Shown one piece after another: positions 9,901-19,554 of a DNA stretch of 64,000 nucleotides. Source of the DNA: Dipteris shenzhenensis (lineage: Eukaryota; Polypodiophyta; Polypodiopsida; Gleicheniales). Location: the NCBI GenBank assembly GCA_047967505.1, contig CM106538.1; one strand, written 5' to 3'. Below the pieces are notes generated by a model. It ran no database searches. It saw only the letters and a list, made by a program, of their open reading frames with translations, and was not told the origin of the DNA. Numbering within the stretch: position 1 is the stretch's first letter; each line of letters starts with the position of its first letter. Position numbers and translations under genes: made by a program.

Positions 9901-10767
9901 AATTTAGAGAGGGAGGACACGAGAAAGTACGATCGAGATAGAAAATCTTACCAATGAAGAGGAGAAGTGAGTGGGCGACGATCGAGACAAGATAAAGGAG
10001 CTACGATCAATGAGGCATATGAGAGGAGATTGGTATGTGATTTAGTCGAAACTTAAACAAACAAAACTATAAACCTTGGTGTTTGATGAAAATTTAGAGA
10101 GGAAGGGCACAAGAGAAAGTACGATCGAGATAAAAAATCTTACCAATGAGGAGAAAAAATGAGTGGGCAACGATCAAGAAGAGATAAAGGAGAGATGTTT
10201 TGATGGAAGAATTTGGGAGCTACGATCAATGAGGCATATTAGAGGAGATTGGTGTGTGATTTAGTCGAAACTTAAACAAACAAAACTATAAACCTTGGTG
10301 TTTGAAAAGAGAAACGTGTGGAAACTAGAATTTCAAATTTCCCGCCTTTTTTAAAACTATGAATCCTTGTGTTTGAAAAGATAAACGTGTGAAAACTTGA
10401 AAATTGTGATAAAAGACAACCTTGTGTTTCAAAAGACAAACGCGTGGATGTGAAAATTGTGATAAAAGACAACCTTGTGTTTCAAAAGACAAACGCGTGG
10501 ATGTGAAAAGACAAATGTATGCTAAAAGCAAAACTTGTAGAAACTTGAATTTTAAATTTTTCTTTGTTTTTGAATTTAAAATGAGTTTCACTTTCATTTT
10601 TAATTTACTAGTTTAATTTAGACTATAATGCATTTTGTTTTGGAATATAAAAAGTATAATTTTAATTTTATTACATTTTAAATTAAAATTTTAAAAGTAG
10701 TTTAACTTACATTCGTTATTATTACTTTAATTTATTTCTTTTTAGGGAGAATTAATATATTCTTCTA
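9896..10767 (+). repeat. intronic segment with local tandem duplications
   Basis: A unit of about 190 bases starting gatgaaaatttagagagg and containing agtacgatcgagata, gtgtgatttagtcgaaac and ataaaccttggtgtttg occurs twice in tandem (about 9896-10086 and 10087-10305). A second short duplication around cctgtgtttcaaaagacaaa-like words lies at about 10395-10505. The end becomes AT-rich. No gene is seen. Copy B carries the same material at about 37980-38690. Confidence 0.55.
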
Positions 10768-11052
10768 GGTAAATATTAAATTTTTAATTTTAAGTCTTGT
10801 TTTCTTTATTTTACGTTATTTTTTCATAAACTTTAAGTTAAACTACTTTATAGTTTTTATTATTTAAATTCAAATTTATTAAGATTTTAACTTCTTATTA
10901 ATGTGAATGTAGGTAAATATTAAATTTTTAATTTTAAGTCTTGTTTTCTTTATTTTACGTTATTTTTTCATAAACTTTAAGTTAAACTACTTTATAGTCT
11001 TTATTATTTAAATTCAAATTTATTAAGATTTTAACTTCTTATTAATGTGAAT
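10768..11052 (+). repeat. tandem duplication of about 143 bases, specific to element A
   Basis: An AT-rich unit starting taggtaaatattaaattttt and ending ttaatgtgaatg is present twice back to back, with one or two differences. Copy B has it once (about 37690-37840). The two units therefore date from after the split of A and B. Confidence 0.7.
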
Positions 11053-11114
11053 GTTCAATTCTTATGAGTTGTAAGTAAATTAGTTTTTGAAAATATAAAT
11101 TTTATCTTTTTTAA

Positions 11115-11406
11115 AATGAGAAGGGGAAGGGAGAGAGAGAGAAGGGGGGGGCCACTGCCACGGCAGCGAGAGAGAATGGGGGGGGAGAGAGAGAGAAAGG
11201 GGTGGGAGGATGGGAGTGGGAGAGGGAGTGGGAATGGGGAAGGTGAAAGAATGGACGTGGGCATGGGAGTGAGAATGGGGAAGGTGGGGTGGGAGGATGG
11301 GGGCGGCAGCGAGAGAGAAGGGGGGGGAGAGAAGGGGGGGAGAGAGAGAGAAAGGGGTGTGAGTTTAAAAAAGATAAAATAGAAATTTTATCTTTTTTAA
11401 ACTCAC
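11115..11406 (+). repeat. insertion carrying core repeats, closed by a perfect hairpin
   Basis: Copy B lacks this segment (compare 37620-37650). It holds a piece of purine array with one GC palindrome variant plus a piece of the GTGGGA minisatellite, so both core repeat types are together out of place. It ends in an inverted repeat with 22-base arms (11359-11380 and 11385-11406) and a four-base AGAA loop. The arms equal the normal unique sequence at this site, so one arm is a copied, inverted version. This looks like fold-back or template-switching repair; inference. Confidence 0.6.
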
Positions 11407-12081
11407 AACCTTAGTGTATTAAAAAGAATAATGGAAAATATATTATTTTTTTCTTTTAATTCGCAACCTAAGGATATTAAAAAGAACAATGGAAAAGAAA
11501 TTATTTCTTGCTTTTCTTCGCTTCGACGGTTGGTGTAGTCTAGATTAGCATAGATTAGTTTGTCCTTAGAGGAGAGAACTCCAAAAAAACCAATCAAAGC
11601 CATGCTCAAAATTTCCCGACTAGTTCCTAATCGGAGTCAGTCCATTCGTTCACATTCGGTTTCACAGTCACAACAACCCTACCATTTAAGCAACGATTAA
11701 GGTTTTTAAACTTTCAAGATGATTGAAAGTTGTATCAGTGGACATGACAGATTAGACTTATATCAGTTGCGGGAGTTGACAGAGCATTTTGCACTTATAT
11801 ATGACAGACTTCAAATTTGTATTCAGAGATCATTGTAAATCCTTATTTTTTTTCACATTTATGCTCTAAGCCTTGTAAAGCCTTTTAGGCTATTCCCAAA
11901 GCATTTATGCTCTAAGCCTTGTAAAGCCTTTTAGGCTATTCCCAAAGCATGAAATTGATACTTATATGATTGGGAAGAATAAAAACTTGAGGTGTATTAA
12001 TGGGACTCATTGTACTTTTGATTTTTCAAAGTAATTGTAGTTTGTCAAAGTACTTAAAATTTGTGTTGTGCTTGAATACAG
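11407..12081 (+). other. 3' part of the predicted first intron
   Basis: AT-rich unique sequence, collinear with 37620-36911 of copy B. It contains a 46-base tandem duplication at about 11861-11950 (tttatgctctaagccttgta...), present in both copies. It ends in tgaatacag, the acceptor before ATG 12083-12085. Confidence 0.4.
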
Positions 12082-12614
12082 GATGGATCTTGAGGCTACA
12101 GCATTTGTCAATGGTATGACACTGAAATACAATGGAAGAATTTATGCCTCACAAACTGGACAGTTGTTGACACAACAAAGAAAGCATGGTTCTTGGTCTT
12201 AAGTAAAGGAAATCTCATTCTAGTGATGAAAAAGAGAGAGTTGGAGAAAGATGAGTGCACATCAAATGTATCTTTCTCAAAGAGCAATTTGATTCAAGGG
12301 GGCACCTTAGTAGGAATAAAAATTGAAAAAGACAGCCGTACAATGATGATTTACACAAAGTCAAGAATGAGCAACAGATTGTTTCTTCTTTCTAAGAAAG
12401 ATGCAATGCACTTTGTGATGCCGCCGCCAAAAGCACCTAGATTTCCTGAATTGGTTCCTGCATTGGAGATCCTTCAACATGTGTGGGAGGAATTTCCCAT
12501 TGAGGAAGCAAGAAAAATGCAGTCAAAGATTATCCTTGAATACTTTCAGGGTGTCATCCAACAAGGTTCAACTTCATTGGAGGGACCTAAGGTGCAAGAA
12601 TCCACACATGAGAA
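12082..12614 (+). pseudogene. start of the second transposon gene, frameshifted and truncated
   Basis: The exon opens at the acceptor and reads MDLEATAFVNGMTLKYNGRIY before a 10-base deletion near 12147, compared with copy B, shifts the frame. The original frame resumes from about 12160-12193 and runs to 12614. At 12481-12492 this copy reads Q-H-V-W-E-E, where B has a TGA in place of the Trp codon, so A keeps the ancestral codon. The element breaks here and copia 1 follows. N-terminal part only; no domain of known function is recognised. Confidence 0.6.
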
Positions 12615-12651
12615 TTTTTCGTAGTGACAGAACATTTTGCAGTGTTCTGTA

Positions 12652-13843
12652 ATGGCGTCTGATTCTCTTTCACAGATTTTCATAGAAAAGCTTGACAAGA
12701 ACAACTTCCAGGCATGGAAGTTTAGAATGACGAATTTCCTTATGGGAAAAGGCTATTGGGAGTTCATTATAGGAAAGGAAGAAGAACCAGTTCTTCCTAA
12801 TGTTCCCAATCAACAGGAAATGCAGGCATTTAAAGGATGGCATGAGAGAGCCAGAAAAGTTATGTACTGGCTATCTATCAGTATTTCGGATTCTATGATT
12901 GTGCATATTCAGGATGCAAGTACGCCGAAGGAGGCACGGGATACCTTGGCAAAAATGTACAGCACAAATACCAAGCCAGGAAAATGTAGCTCAAACAGGA
13001 GTTGCATAATGTGCAGAGAGAAAATTTGAGCATAAATGACTACCACATGAAGGTGAAGAAAATTGCAGATGCACTTGCTTCCATTGGGTCGCTAGTGGAA
13101 GATGATGATCTAGTTTCTGTGACCTTGAATGGTCTAGGAAAGGATTATGCACAGTTCCGGACATCCATTGCCGTCCGTGAAAAATTTCCTGATTTTGAAG
13201 AGTTGTTTGCTCTTCTAATTTCTGAAGAGCAGAGAAATGGGGGTGCATCTTCTTCAGGAGGAACTTCAAAAGAAACTGTCTTCTACTCAAATGCTGGAAG
13301 AGGTAGAGGTAGAGGTAGAGGAGAGGAGGACGATCTGCAGGCCATGGTAGAAATTAGAATATGCAGCAAACTCAAGAAAACCAGTCCTATGGAGGAGGAC
13401 ATGGTAACTCTAGAGGCAAGGGGAGCGAAAGAGGCCGTGGTGGATGGCAGAGAGGCCAAAATGCAAACAACAATGTTGAATGCTACTACTGTGGTAAAAT
13501 GGGTCATATGGCTAAGGACTACTACAAAAAGCAGAATCACATTATGAATGGAAAATTGGAGCAAGGTAATTATGCATCTTCTAGTAGACAAGGTGATGAC
13601 AGAAATGAGCATCTATTTATGGTGCAGCACATGACCAATTCTGTGACAAGTGCAGAAGAACAAAATGATGTGTGGTATGTTGACTCAGGTGCGTCAAACC
13701 ACATGACAGGTCATGCAGAGTGGATGCAGGATGCAAGGAAAATTGAAAAACTAGGATTTGTCGAGACTGGTGATGATACTACACATCCTATTGTGCAGAT
13801 TGGTAAAATTCCTTTGTCTATGCAGGATGGGAAAAATAAATAG
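12652..13843 (+). pseudogene. copia 1 gag and protease region
   Basis: ATG 12652 opens MASDSLSQ..., a copia Gag. A one-base loss near 12973 (aataccaag against aatacgcaag in copia 2) shifts the frame, and a second shift follows near 13315-13325. The zinc knuckle reads CYYCGKMGHMAKDYY: the last metal-binding Cys is Tyr, while copia 2 and 6 have the normal C. The protease active site YVDSGASNHMT lies at about 13676-13710. The stop at 13841-13843 replaces a Tyr codon of copia 2. Non-functional. Confidence 0.85.
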
Positions 13844-15241
13844 CTATCTAATGTATTTCATGTCCCAAACATCACCAAGAACCTAGTTTCTATTGGTCAA
13901 ATGGTTGAGTAGGGCTTGCAGGTCAGATTTAATCCTCATGGATGCTTTGTTGAGGATATGAAAAATAACGGTCGCTTGATAGCAAAAGGAAAGAAGAAGG
14001 GCGGGATGTTTACGTTGGATGCGGACATGCCTGAATTGAGTGTAGCAATGTTTGCACATGGGATCAGTGTAGTTGCAGATATTGATATCTGGCATAAACG
14101 CATTGGTCATGTTAATATACAGTGACTTAAATCAATGCAAGCCCAAAATATTGTTGCAGGATTGCCTAAATTCAAGGTTGTAGAAATGCATAAGGTTTGT
14201 GAAGCCTATCAATTTGGAAAACAGGTAAGGAAACCATTTCCTAGACGTGTTCAAGAGAGTAAAAAGCCATTGGAATTAATCCACTCTGATGTGTGGACTA
14301 CTAAAGTTGCATCTATTGGAGGCTGTCACTATTTTGTCACTTTTATTGATGACTTCAACAGAAAAGTTTGGGTGTATTTTATGAAAAAGAAAAGTGAAGT
14401 GATTGGGCACTTCAAAGCTTTTAAAGCTATGGTTGAAAAAGAAACAGGCCTACAAATAAAATGCCTAAGGTCAGATGGAGGGGAAGAGTACCTCTCAAAT
14501 GAGTTTGCAAGGTTCCTACAGGAGCATGGCATAGAGCAGCAATATTCATGCAGTCATACCCCACAGCTAAATGGAATTGCAGAAAGGAAAAACAGGCATA
14601 TTGGAGAGGTATCTCGCGCCATGCTAAATGAAAAAGATCTACCAGATTATTATTGGGCTTAAGCAGTTGCTATAGCAGTTTACATAATGAATAGGACTCC
14701 CACTGCAGCAATACATGGCATGATGCAAGAGGAGATGTATACTGGTAGGAAACCAGACATTTCTTATCTGAAAATTTTTGGTTGCATTGCCTATGTTCAT
14801 GTGCCAGATGAGTTGAGGTTTAAGTTGGATCCGAAAGCTGAGAAGTGCGTCTTTATTGGTTATTCTTTGCAGCAGAAAGGGTATAGATGCTATAACCCTT
14901 CTACTCGTAAGTTTACAGTGAGCAGAGATGTTGTTTTTGATGAGATGAGCAGTTGGTGTAAACCAGTAAATGTGATGATTGATGTAGATGCACAAAATGG
15001 TAATGTTGCACAGAATTCAATGCAACTGTCACAAAATATCAGTGGACCTACAGTGTCCTCTAGCAGTGGTTCAAATACTTTGCCATGGACAGGCAGATTG
15101 AGATCAGGAGAATCTCCTCAAAGCAATGCAGATAGTGGTACGCAAGTATCACGAAAAGGAAAAGAGAAGGTAGATCAGCCCATGTTTGATGTGAATGCAG
15201 GTCACTCTTATGTGGATGGTGAATCCAGTGGCTCAGAATAG
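13844..15241 (+). pseudogene. copia 1 integrase region
   Basis: Contains the HHCC zinc-binding block (IWHKRIGHVN ... KVCEAYQFGK, with one expected Cys now Tyr) and the catalytic core with IHSDVWTT, LRSDGGEEYLS and GIAERKNRH. In-frame stops: TAG 13910-13912 (from CAG), TGA 14123-14125 (from CGA), TAA 14660-14662 (from GAA) and TAG 15239-15241 (from CAG), judged against copia 2 and 6. Confidence 0.85.
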
Positions 15242-17020
15242 AGCATTGATGATGAGTTGGTTATTCCTTCTGTTGTTACACCTGGAGTAAGGAAGACCAG
15301 GGATGTTTTGAGAGCACCTAGAAGTGAGCCTATTTTACACAGGTCTACCAGAGCTAGGTATCCTGTGGATAGGCTGAAATATTATGGATTTACAGCCATT
15401 CACTATGCCTATATGGTCAAAGTGATACAAGAACCAGAACCCACTTCGTTTGAGCAAGCCATGGGAAATGAAAAATGGGAGAAAGCCATGGATGAAGAAA
15501 TGGATGCCTTGGAAGCAAATGCCACATGGGAATTGGTGCCTTTGCCTAAAGACAACAATGCAATTGGCTGTAAGTGGGTTTATAAGATCAAGCACAATGC
15601 AGATGGTTCTGTGAATAGATACAAGTCAAGATTAGTTGTCAAGGGGTATGCACAAACATATGGAATTGATTATGAAGAAACATTCAGTCCAGTTGCAAGG
15701 ATGGCAACTGTAAGAGTAGTCATTGCTATGGCTGCATCAAAGGGATGGTCTTTACATCAGATGGATGTAAAGAATGCCTTCTTGCATGGTGATTTGCAAG
15801 AAGAGGTCTTTATGGAGCAGCCACCAGGTTATGTTCATGCTATTCATCCTGAGTTTGTTTGCAGGTTGAAGAAAGTGTTGTATGGCTTGAAGCAAGCACC
15901 TAGAGCATGGTCTGACAAGATAGGACAGTATCTTGTCACTATTGGCTTTCAGATTTCCAAGGTAGATTTCTCACTCTATGTGAGAAAAACAGAGAAACGT
16001 ATTATGCTGCTTGTGATTTATGTTGATGATTTGATCATCACAGGTGATAGTGATGAAGATATCCTTCATGTGAAAATGCTATTGAAGCAGAAGTTTGAGA
16101 TGAAGGATTTGGGAGAGCTGCGTTATTTCTTGGGCATTGAGGTGATTAGATCACCAAGTGGGATACAGCTCTTGCAGAGGCAATATGGATTGGACATGTT
16201 GTCCAAATATGGGATGACAGGCTGTAAGCCTATTTCAGTTCCTTTGGAGCAGAATGTGAAGCTGAGCACAGATGCAAGTGAGCTTCTGGAAGACCCTACT
16301 ATGTACAGACGCATAGTAGGAAGTTTGATTTATATGACTATTACCAGGCAAGATTTAAGCTATGCTGTTGGATTGGTAAGTCAGTTTATGCAAGCTCCAA
16401 GGAAACTGCATTTGGATGCGACTAGACGCATACTCAGGTATGTGAAGTCCACATTACAATATGGACTATTTTATGAGGCTGGGTTTCAGATACAGTTGCA
16501 TGGATACACTGATGATGATTGGGCTGGTAGTACTTCTCATGGACGATCTACTAGTGGATATGTGTTCTCTTTTGGGAGTGTTGTAGTCACTTGGAGCAGC
16601 AAGAAATAGCCTACAGTTGCCTTGTCGAGCACAGAGGCTGAGTACAGGGGTGCAGCAATGGCTGCATGTGAGATAGCTTGGTTGCATAAGCTACTTTATG
16701 ATATGCATCAGTCTACAGATGGGCCAATTGTCATTTATTGTGACAACATGAGCAATATACACTTGGCAAATAACCCAGTCTATCATGCTAGAACAAAGCA
16801 CATTGAGGTGCATTATCACTATGTGCGGGAGAAGGTTTTACTAGGTCTTATTGATCTAGTTTATGTCAGCACAGAGGATCAGGTAGCTGACATATTCACA
16901 AAGGCATTGGGCATAGAGAAGCTGCGTAAGTTCAGAGACTTGCTTGGTGTGCAAGAATTGGGATTGAGCTTGAGGGGGAGTGTTGAGATATCGAGCTCCA
17001 CTCGTGATATGCCAGGGTGA
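15242..17020 (+). pseudogene. copia 1 reverse transcriptase and RNase H
   Basis: The RT opens with the [20 protein letters not shown] block and has the catalytic YVDDLIITG at about 16019-16045. RNase H shows GYTDDDWAG, LSSTEAEYRG and IYCDNMSNIHLA. One stop, TAG 16607-16609 (from CAG in KKQPTVAL), splits it. The frame ends at 17020, inside the 3' LTR, as in copia 2. Confidence 0.9.
16966..16980 (+). other. polypurine tract of copia 1
   Basis: GAGCTTGAGGGGGAG abuts the TG of the 3' LTR. It is the site priming plus-strand DNA in this family; copia 2 has GAGCTCGAGGGGGAG at 23171-23185. Confidence 0.8.
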
Positions 17021-17332
17021 CCGTTGTGCATTTATGTCACCGACTTGTTAGCTGCAGATGCGGTTGGTACATCGCCCACGAATAATAGCTAGATGACAGC
17101 TATCCTTATCTACTCTAGTTCGTGGCTCAGTTAGTATGCCACCTTAGTTAGTTGAGTTTGGTTTGAGACCCATATATAGGGTTCTTCTATTTCTTTGTAC
17201 TTGAGTTCTTTTGGCTTTCACAACTAAGAAGAGGAAAACTGTTTTCAGCCTCCACTTGTGTGTGTATTCCCCCATTGTGTATGTGAGAAAGCCGCAAGTG
17301 AGACTCCTTCCCTCTCTCCCACTATCTTCACA
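16981..17332 (+). repeat. 3' LTR of copia 1
   Basis: Begins TGTTGAGATATCGAGC and ends ACTATCTTCACA, 352 bases. It aligns along its whole length with both 353-base LTRs of copia 2. The next bases, GAGAT, are the expected place of a target duplication, but the 5' partner is lost. Confidence 0.9.
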
Positions 17333-17864
17333 GAGATTGTGGACATGGAGGTAGAGGCAGAGATCTTGAAATTGCATAGGACTGATGTCAGGGTTGAAGA
17401 CAATCTGATTGGTCAGATTGTGGAGGCAATCATTGAGGGGGCAACTATGGGTGGGGAGGTCGCGAAGGAGTAAGAGGAGAAGGCGGCTGAAGTGGACCAT
17501 TGCCACGATGATGGGATCAACAAGTCCTGAGCCGTATGTGTCGTTGAATGAGTGGAGGCAGAAGCAAAATCCCTTCTGAGTCATTTCTTTGGGAAAGTTG
17601 TACTTTAAAAAATTGTACAACATATTAGGGTCATTTTTCTAGAGCTCTTGGAATTCCACCCAAGTCCATCATCATTCCATTGGCATGTATGAGGGGTGGA
17701 TCTAGCGATCGACATGGGCACTGCAGTAGTACTACCAAAACTGCTCCATCTTGAGGAAGGGAATGCGCCAGCGAGTATGTATACCAGCATCTACATTGGT
17801 CCGTGGGACTAGAGCATCAGGGGCTAGGTGGTATCGTCCTCTTTTACACTTTAGATGTGTGCAT
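17333..17864 (-). pseudogene. unrecognised degenerate gene-like sequence, part 1
   Basis: Sequence between copia 1 and the copia 2 target site. On the minus strand two overlapping frames read YNFPKEMTQKGFCFCLHSF... and ...LGWNSKSSRKMTLICCTIF, with protein-like composition but frameshifts and stops. It joins 23544-24535 once copia 2 is removed. I do not recognise a family; it could be a decayed host gene or another transposon protein. Confidence 0.3.
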
Positions 17865-17869
17865 CACTA
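17865..17869 (+). other. target site duplication of copia 2, left
   Basis: CACTA directly before the TG of the 5' LTR; repeated at 23539-23543 directly after the 3' LTR. Confidence 0.85.
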
Positions 17870-18222
17870 TGTTGAGATATCGAGCTCCACTCGCAATATG
17901 CTAGGGTGACCGTTGTGTATTTATGTCACCGACTTGTTAGCTAGAGATGAGGTTGGTACACCGCCCACGAATAATAGCTGGATGACAGCTATCCTTATCT
18001 ACTCTAGTTTGTGGCTCAGTTAGTATGCCACCTTAGTTAGTTGAGTTTGGTTTGAGACCCACATATAGGGTTCTTCTATTTTCTTTGTACTAGAGTTCTT
18101 TTGGCTTTCACAACTAAGAAGAGGAAAACTGTTTTCAGCCTCCACCTTTGTGTGTATTCCCCCATTGTGATTGTGAGAAAGCCTCAAGTGAGACTCCTTC
18201 CCTCTCTCCCACTATCTTCACA
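17870..18222 (+). repeat. 5' LTR of copia 2
   Basis: 353 bases, starting TGTTGAGATATCGAGC and ending in CTTCACA immediately before the primer-binding site. It should hold the element's promoter; no clear TATA box stands out. Confidence 0.95.
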
Positions 18223-18234
18223 TGGTATCAGAGC
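18223..18234 (+). other. primer-binding site of copia 2
   Basis: TGGTATCAGAGC directly follows the 5' LTR. This is the standard plant copia site complementary to the 3' end of initiator-methionine tRNA, which primes minus-strand synthesis. Confidence 0.95.
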
Positions 18235-18728
18235 CTTGTTCGTGGTAAGGAGCTCAAGAAAGCAAACCAAGTTCGCAGTGTCCTGGTAAGAGGGACAAGT
18301 GTTGTTTTCCTTTTTCGAGTTTGGGAGCAAATCTCTGTAGGTAGCACAGCCGGAAGTGCAAGAGTGCACTGTCTCAGATTGAGACGCCCTTCGCGGTGTG
18401 GCAAGAGGACTTTATTTTTCTGATTCGAGGTCATTTCGGGGCCCGTTTTGGAGGCGGATGTTCTCCGCAGGCACTCAGAAAAAGGCCCTGTTTTTGCTGT
18501 GCGACCACTACTCGGCTAGTCGATGAAAAGCTACCACAGAAATTGCATCATATGCCTGTGTGCAGAGATTTTTGGAGTTGCAGATTCATGCTTGTTGCCT
18601 GTTGATGCAAAATCGTCACTAGGAAGTGACTGTGTGGTAAAATACCACTTTCGTCAGTTTTGCAGATCTGCCCGCGTGAGGCAAAAGCTGTGTTTTTGCA
18701 GTGACAAAATATTTTGCAGTGTTCTGTA
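18235..18728 (+). other. untranslated leader of copia 2
   Basis: About 490 bases between primer-binding site and gag. No frame resembling a protein is seen; copia leaders of this type carry packaging and dimerisation signals. Confidence 0.6.
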
Positions 18729-19418
18729 ATCGCATCTGATTCCCTTTCACAGATTGTCACTGGAAAGCTTGACAAGAACAACTTCCAAGCATGGAAGTTT
18801 AGAATGACGAATTTCTTGATGGGAAAAGGCTACTGGGAGTTCATTACAGGAAATGAAGAAGAACCAGTTCTTCCTAATGTTCCCAATCAACAGGAAATGC
18901 AGGCATTTAAAGGATGGCATGAGAGATCCAGAAAAGTTATGTACTAGCTGTCTATCAGTATTTCAGATTCAATGATTGTGCATATTCAGGATGCAAGTAC
19001 GCCAAAGGTGGCATGGGATACTTTGGCTAAAATGTACAGCACAAATACGCAAGCCAGGAAAATGCAGCTCAAGCAGGAGCTACACAATGTGCAGAGAGAA
19101 AATATGAGCATCAATGACTACCACATGAAGGTGAAGAAAATTGCGGATGCACTTGCTTCCATTGGGTCGCCAGTGGATGATGACGATCTAGTTTCTGTGA
19201 CCTTGAATGGTCTAGGAAAGGATTATGCACAGTTCCGGACATCCATTGCCATCCGTGAAAAATTTCCTGATTTTGAGGAGTTGATTGCTCTTCTAATTTC
19301 TGAAGAGCAGAGAAATGGTGGTGCATCTTCTTCAGCAGGAACTTCAAAAGAAACTGTCTTCTACTCAAATGCTGGCAGAGGTAGAGGCAGAGGTAGAGGA
19401 GGCCGATCTGCAGGCCGT
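18729..19418 (+). pseudogene. copia 2 gag
   Basis: The start codon seen in copia 1 (ATG) is ATC here at 18729-18731. The frame then reads the same Gag (IASDSLSQIVTGKLDKN...) with a Trp codon turned TAG at 18945-18947. It runs to an Arg-Gly-rich stretch near 19370-19415 before the insertion. Confidence 0.85.
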
Positions 19419-19554
19419 GAGTTCTTCACTAAGTAGAACTGACTGAAGTTCTTCTAGTGTTGGAATTTGCCATTGGATGGCAATACTCTAGACTAGATTC
19501 TCATATCCTTCTCCTAGTCCATTCAGGATAACCTGAACCATTTTTGTGGGATTC
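19419..19554 (+). other. insertion of about 137 bases in copia 2 gag
   Basis: Copia 1 and 6 read directly from the Arg-Gly-rich codons into the sequence gaaatcagaatatgcagc. In copia 2 the interval starts GTGAGTTCTTC and contains stops in frame. It begins with a donor-like GTGAGT and the flanking text soon offers an acceptor-like aaatcag. It has no repeats at its ends that I can see, and its origin is unknown. Confidence 0.6.

Larger units (their letters stand above)
541..12614 (+). mobile_element. giant TIR transposon copy A, half element truncated on the right
   Basis: This block is collinear, in inverted orientation, with 46624 down to about 36400 (copy B). It holds the terminal repeat at 541-566, the transposase-like gene, telomere-like array, G-rich minisatellite, promoter and first exon, purine-array intron and the start of the second gene. 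Homology to B stops between 12614 and 12615, where internal copia sequence begins, so the other half with the second TIR is missing. The four bases before the TIR are AATT; no target duplication can be tested because the far end is lost. Relative to B, A has a tandem duplication at 10768-11052 and an insertion at about 11115-11406. Confidence 0.8.
12615..17332 (+). mobile_element. Ty1/copia element 1, 5'-truncated
   Basis: Internal copia sequence begins directly at the break in element A, with no 5' LTR or primer-binding site. Gag, protease, integrase, reverse transcriptase and RNase H follow in the Ty1/copia order, then polypurine tract and 3' LTR. It is the same family as copia 2 and 6. The loss of its 5' end together with half of element A points to one deletion spanning both. 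Confidence 0.9.

Noticed and set aside
18223-18234. A tRNA gene
   Set aside because: Only the 12-base primer-binding complement is present; no cloverleaf or A/B boxes.
17258-18605. Short plus-strand frames in and after the copia LTRs
   Set aside because: They cross LTR, primer-binding site and leader; none resembles a protein.
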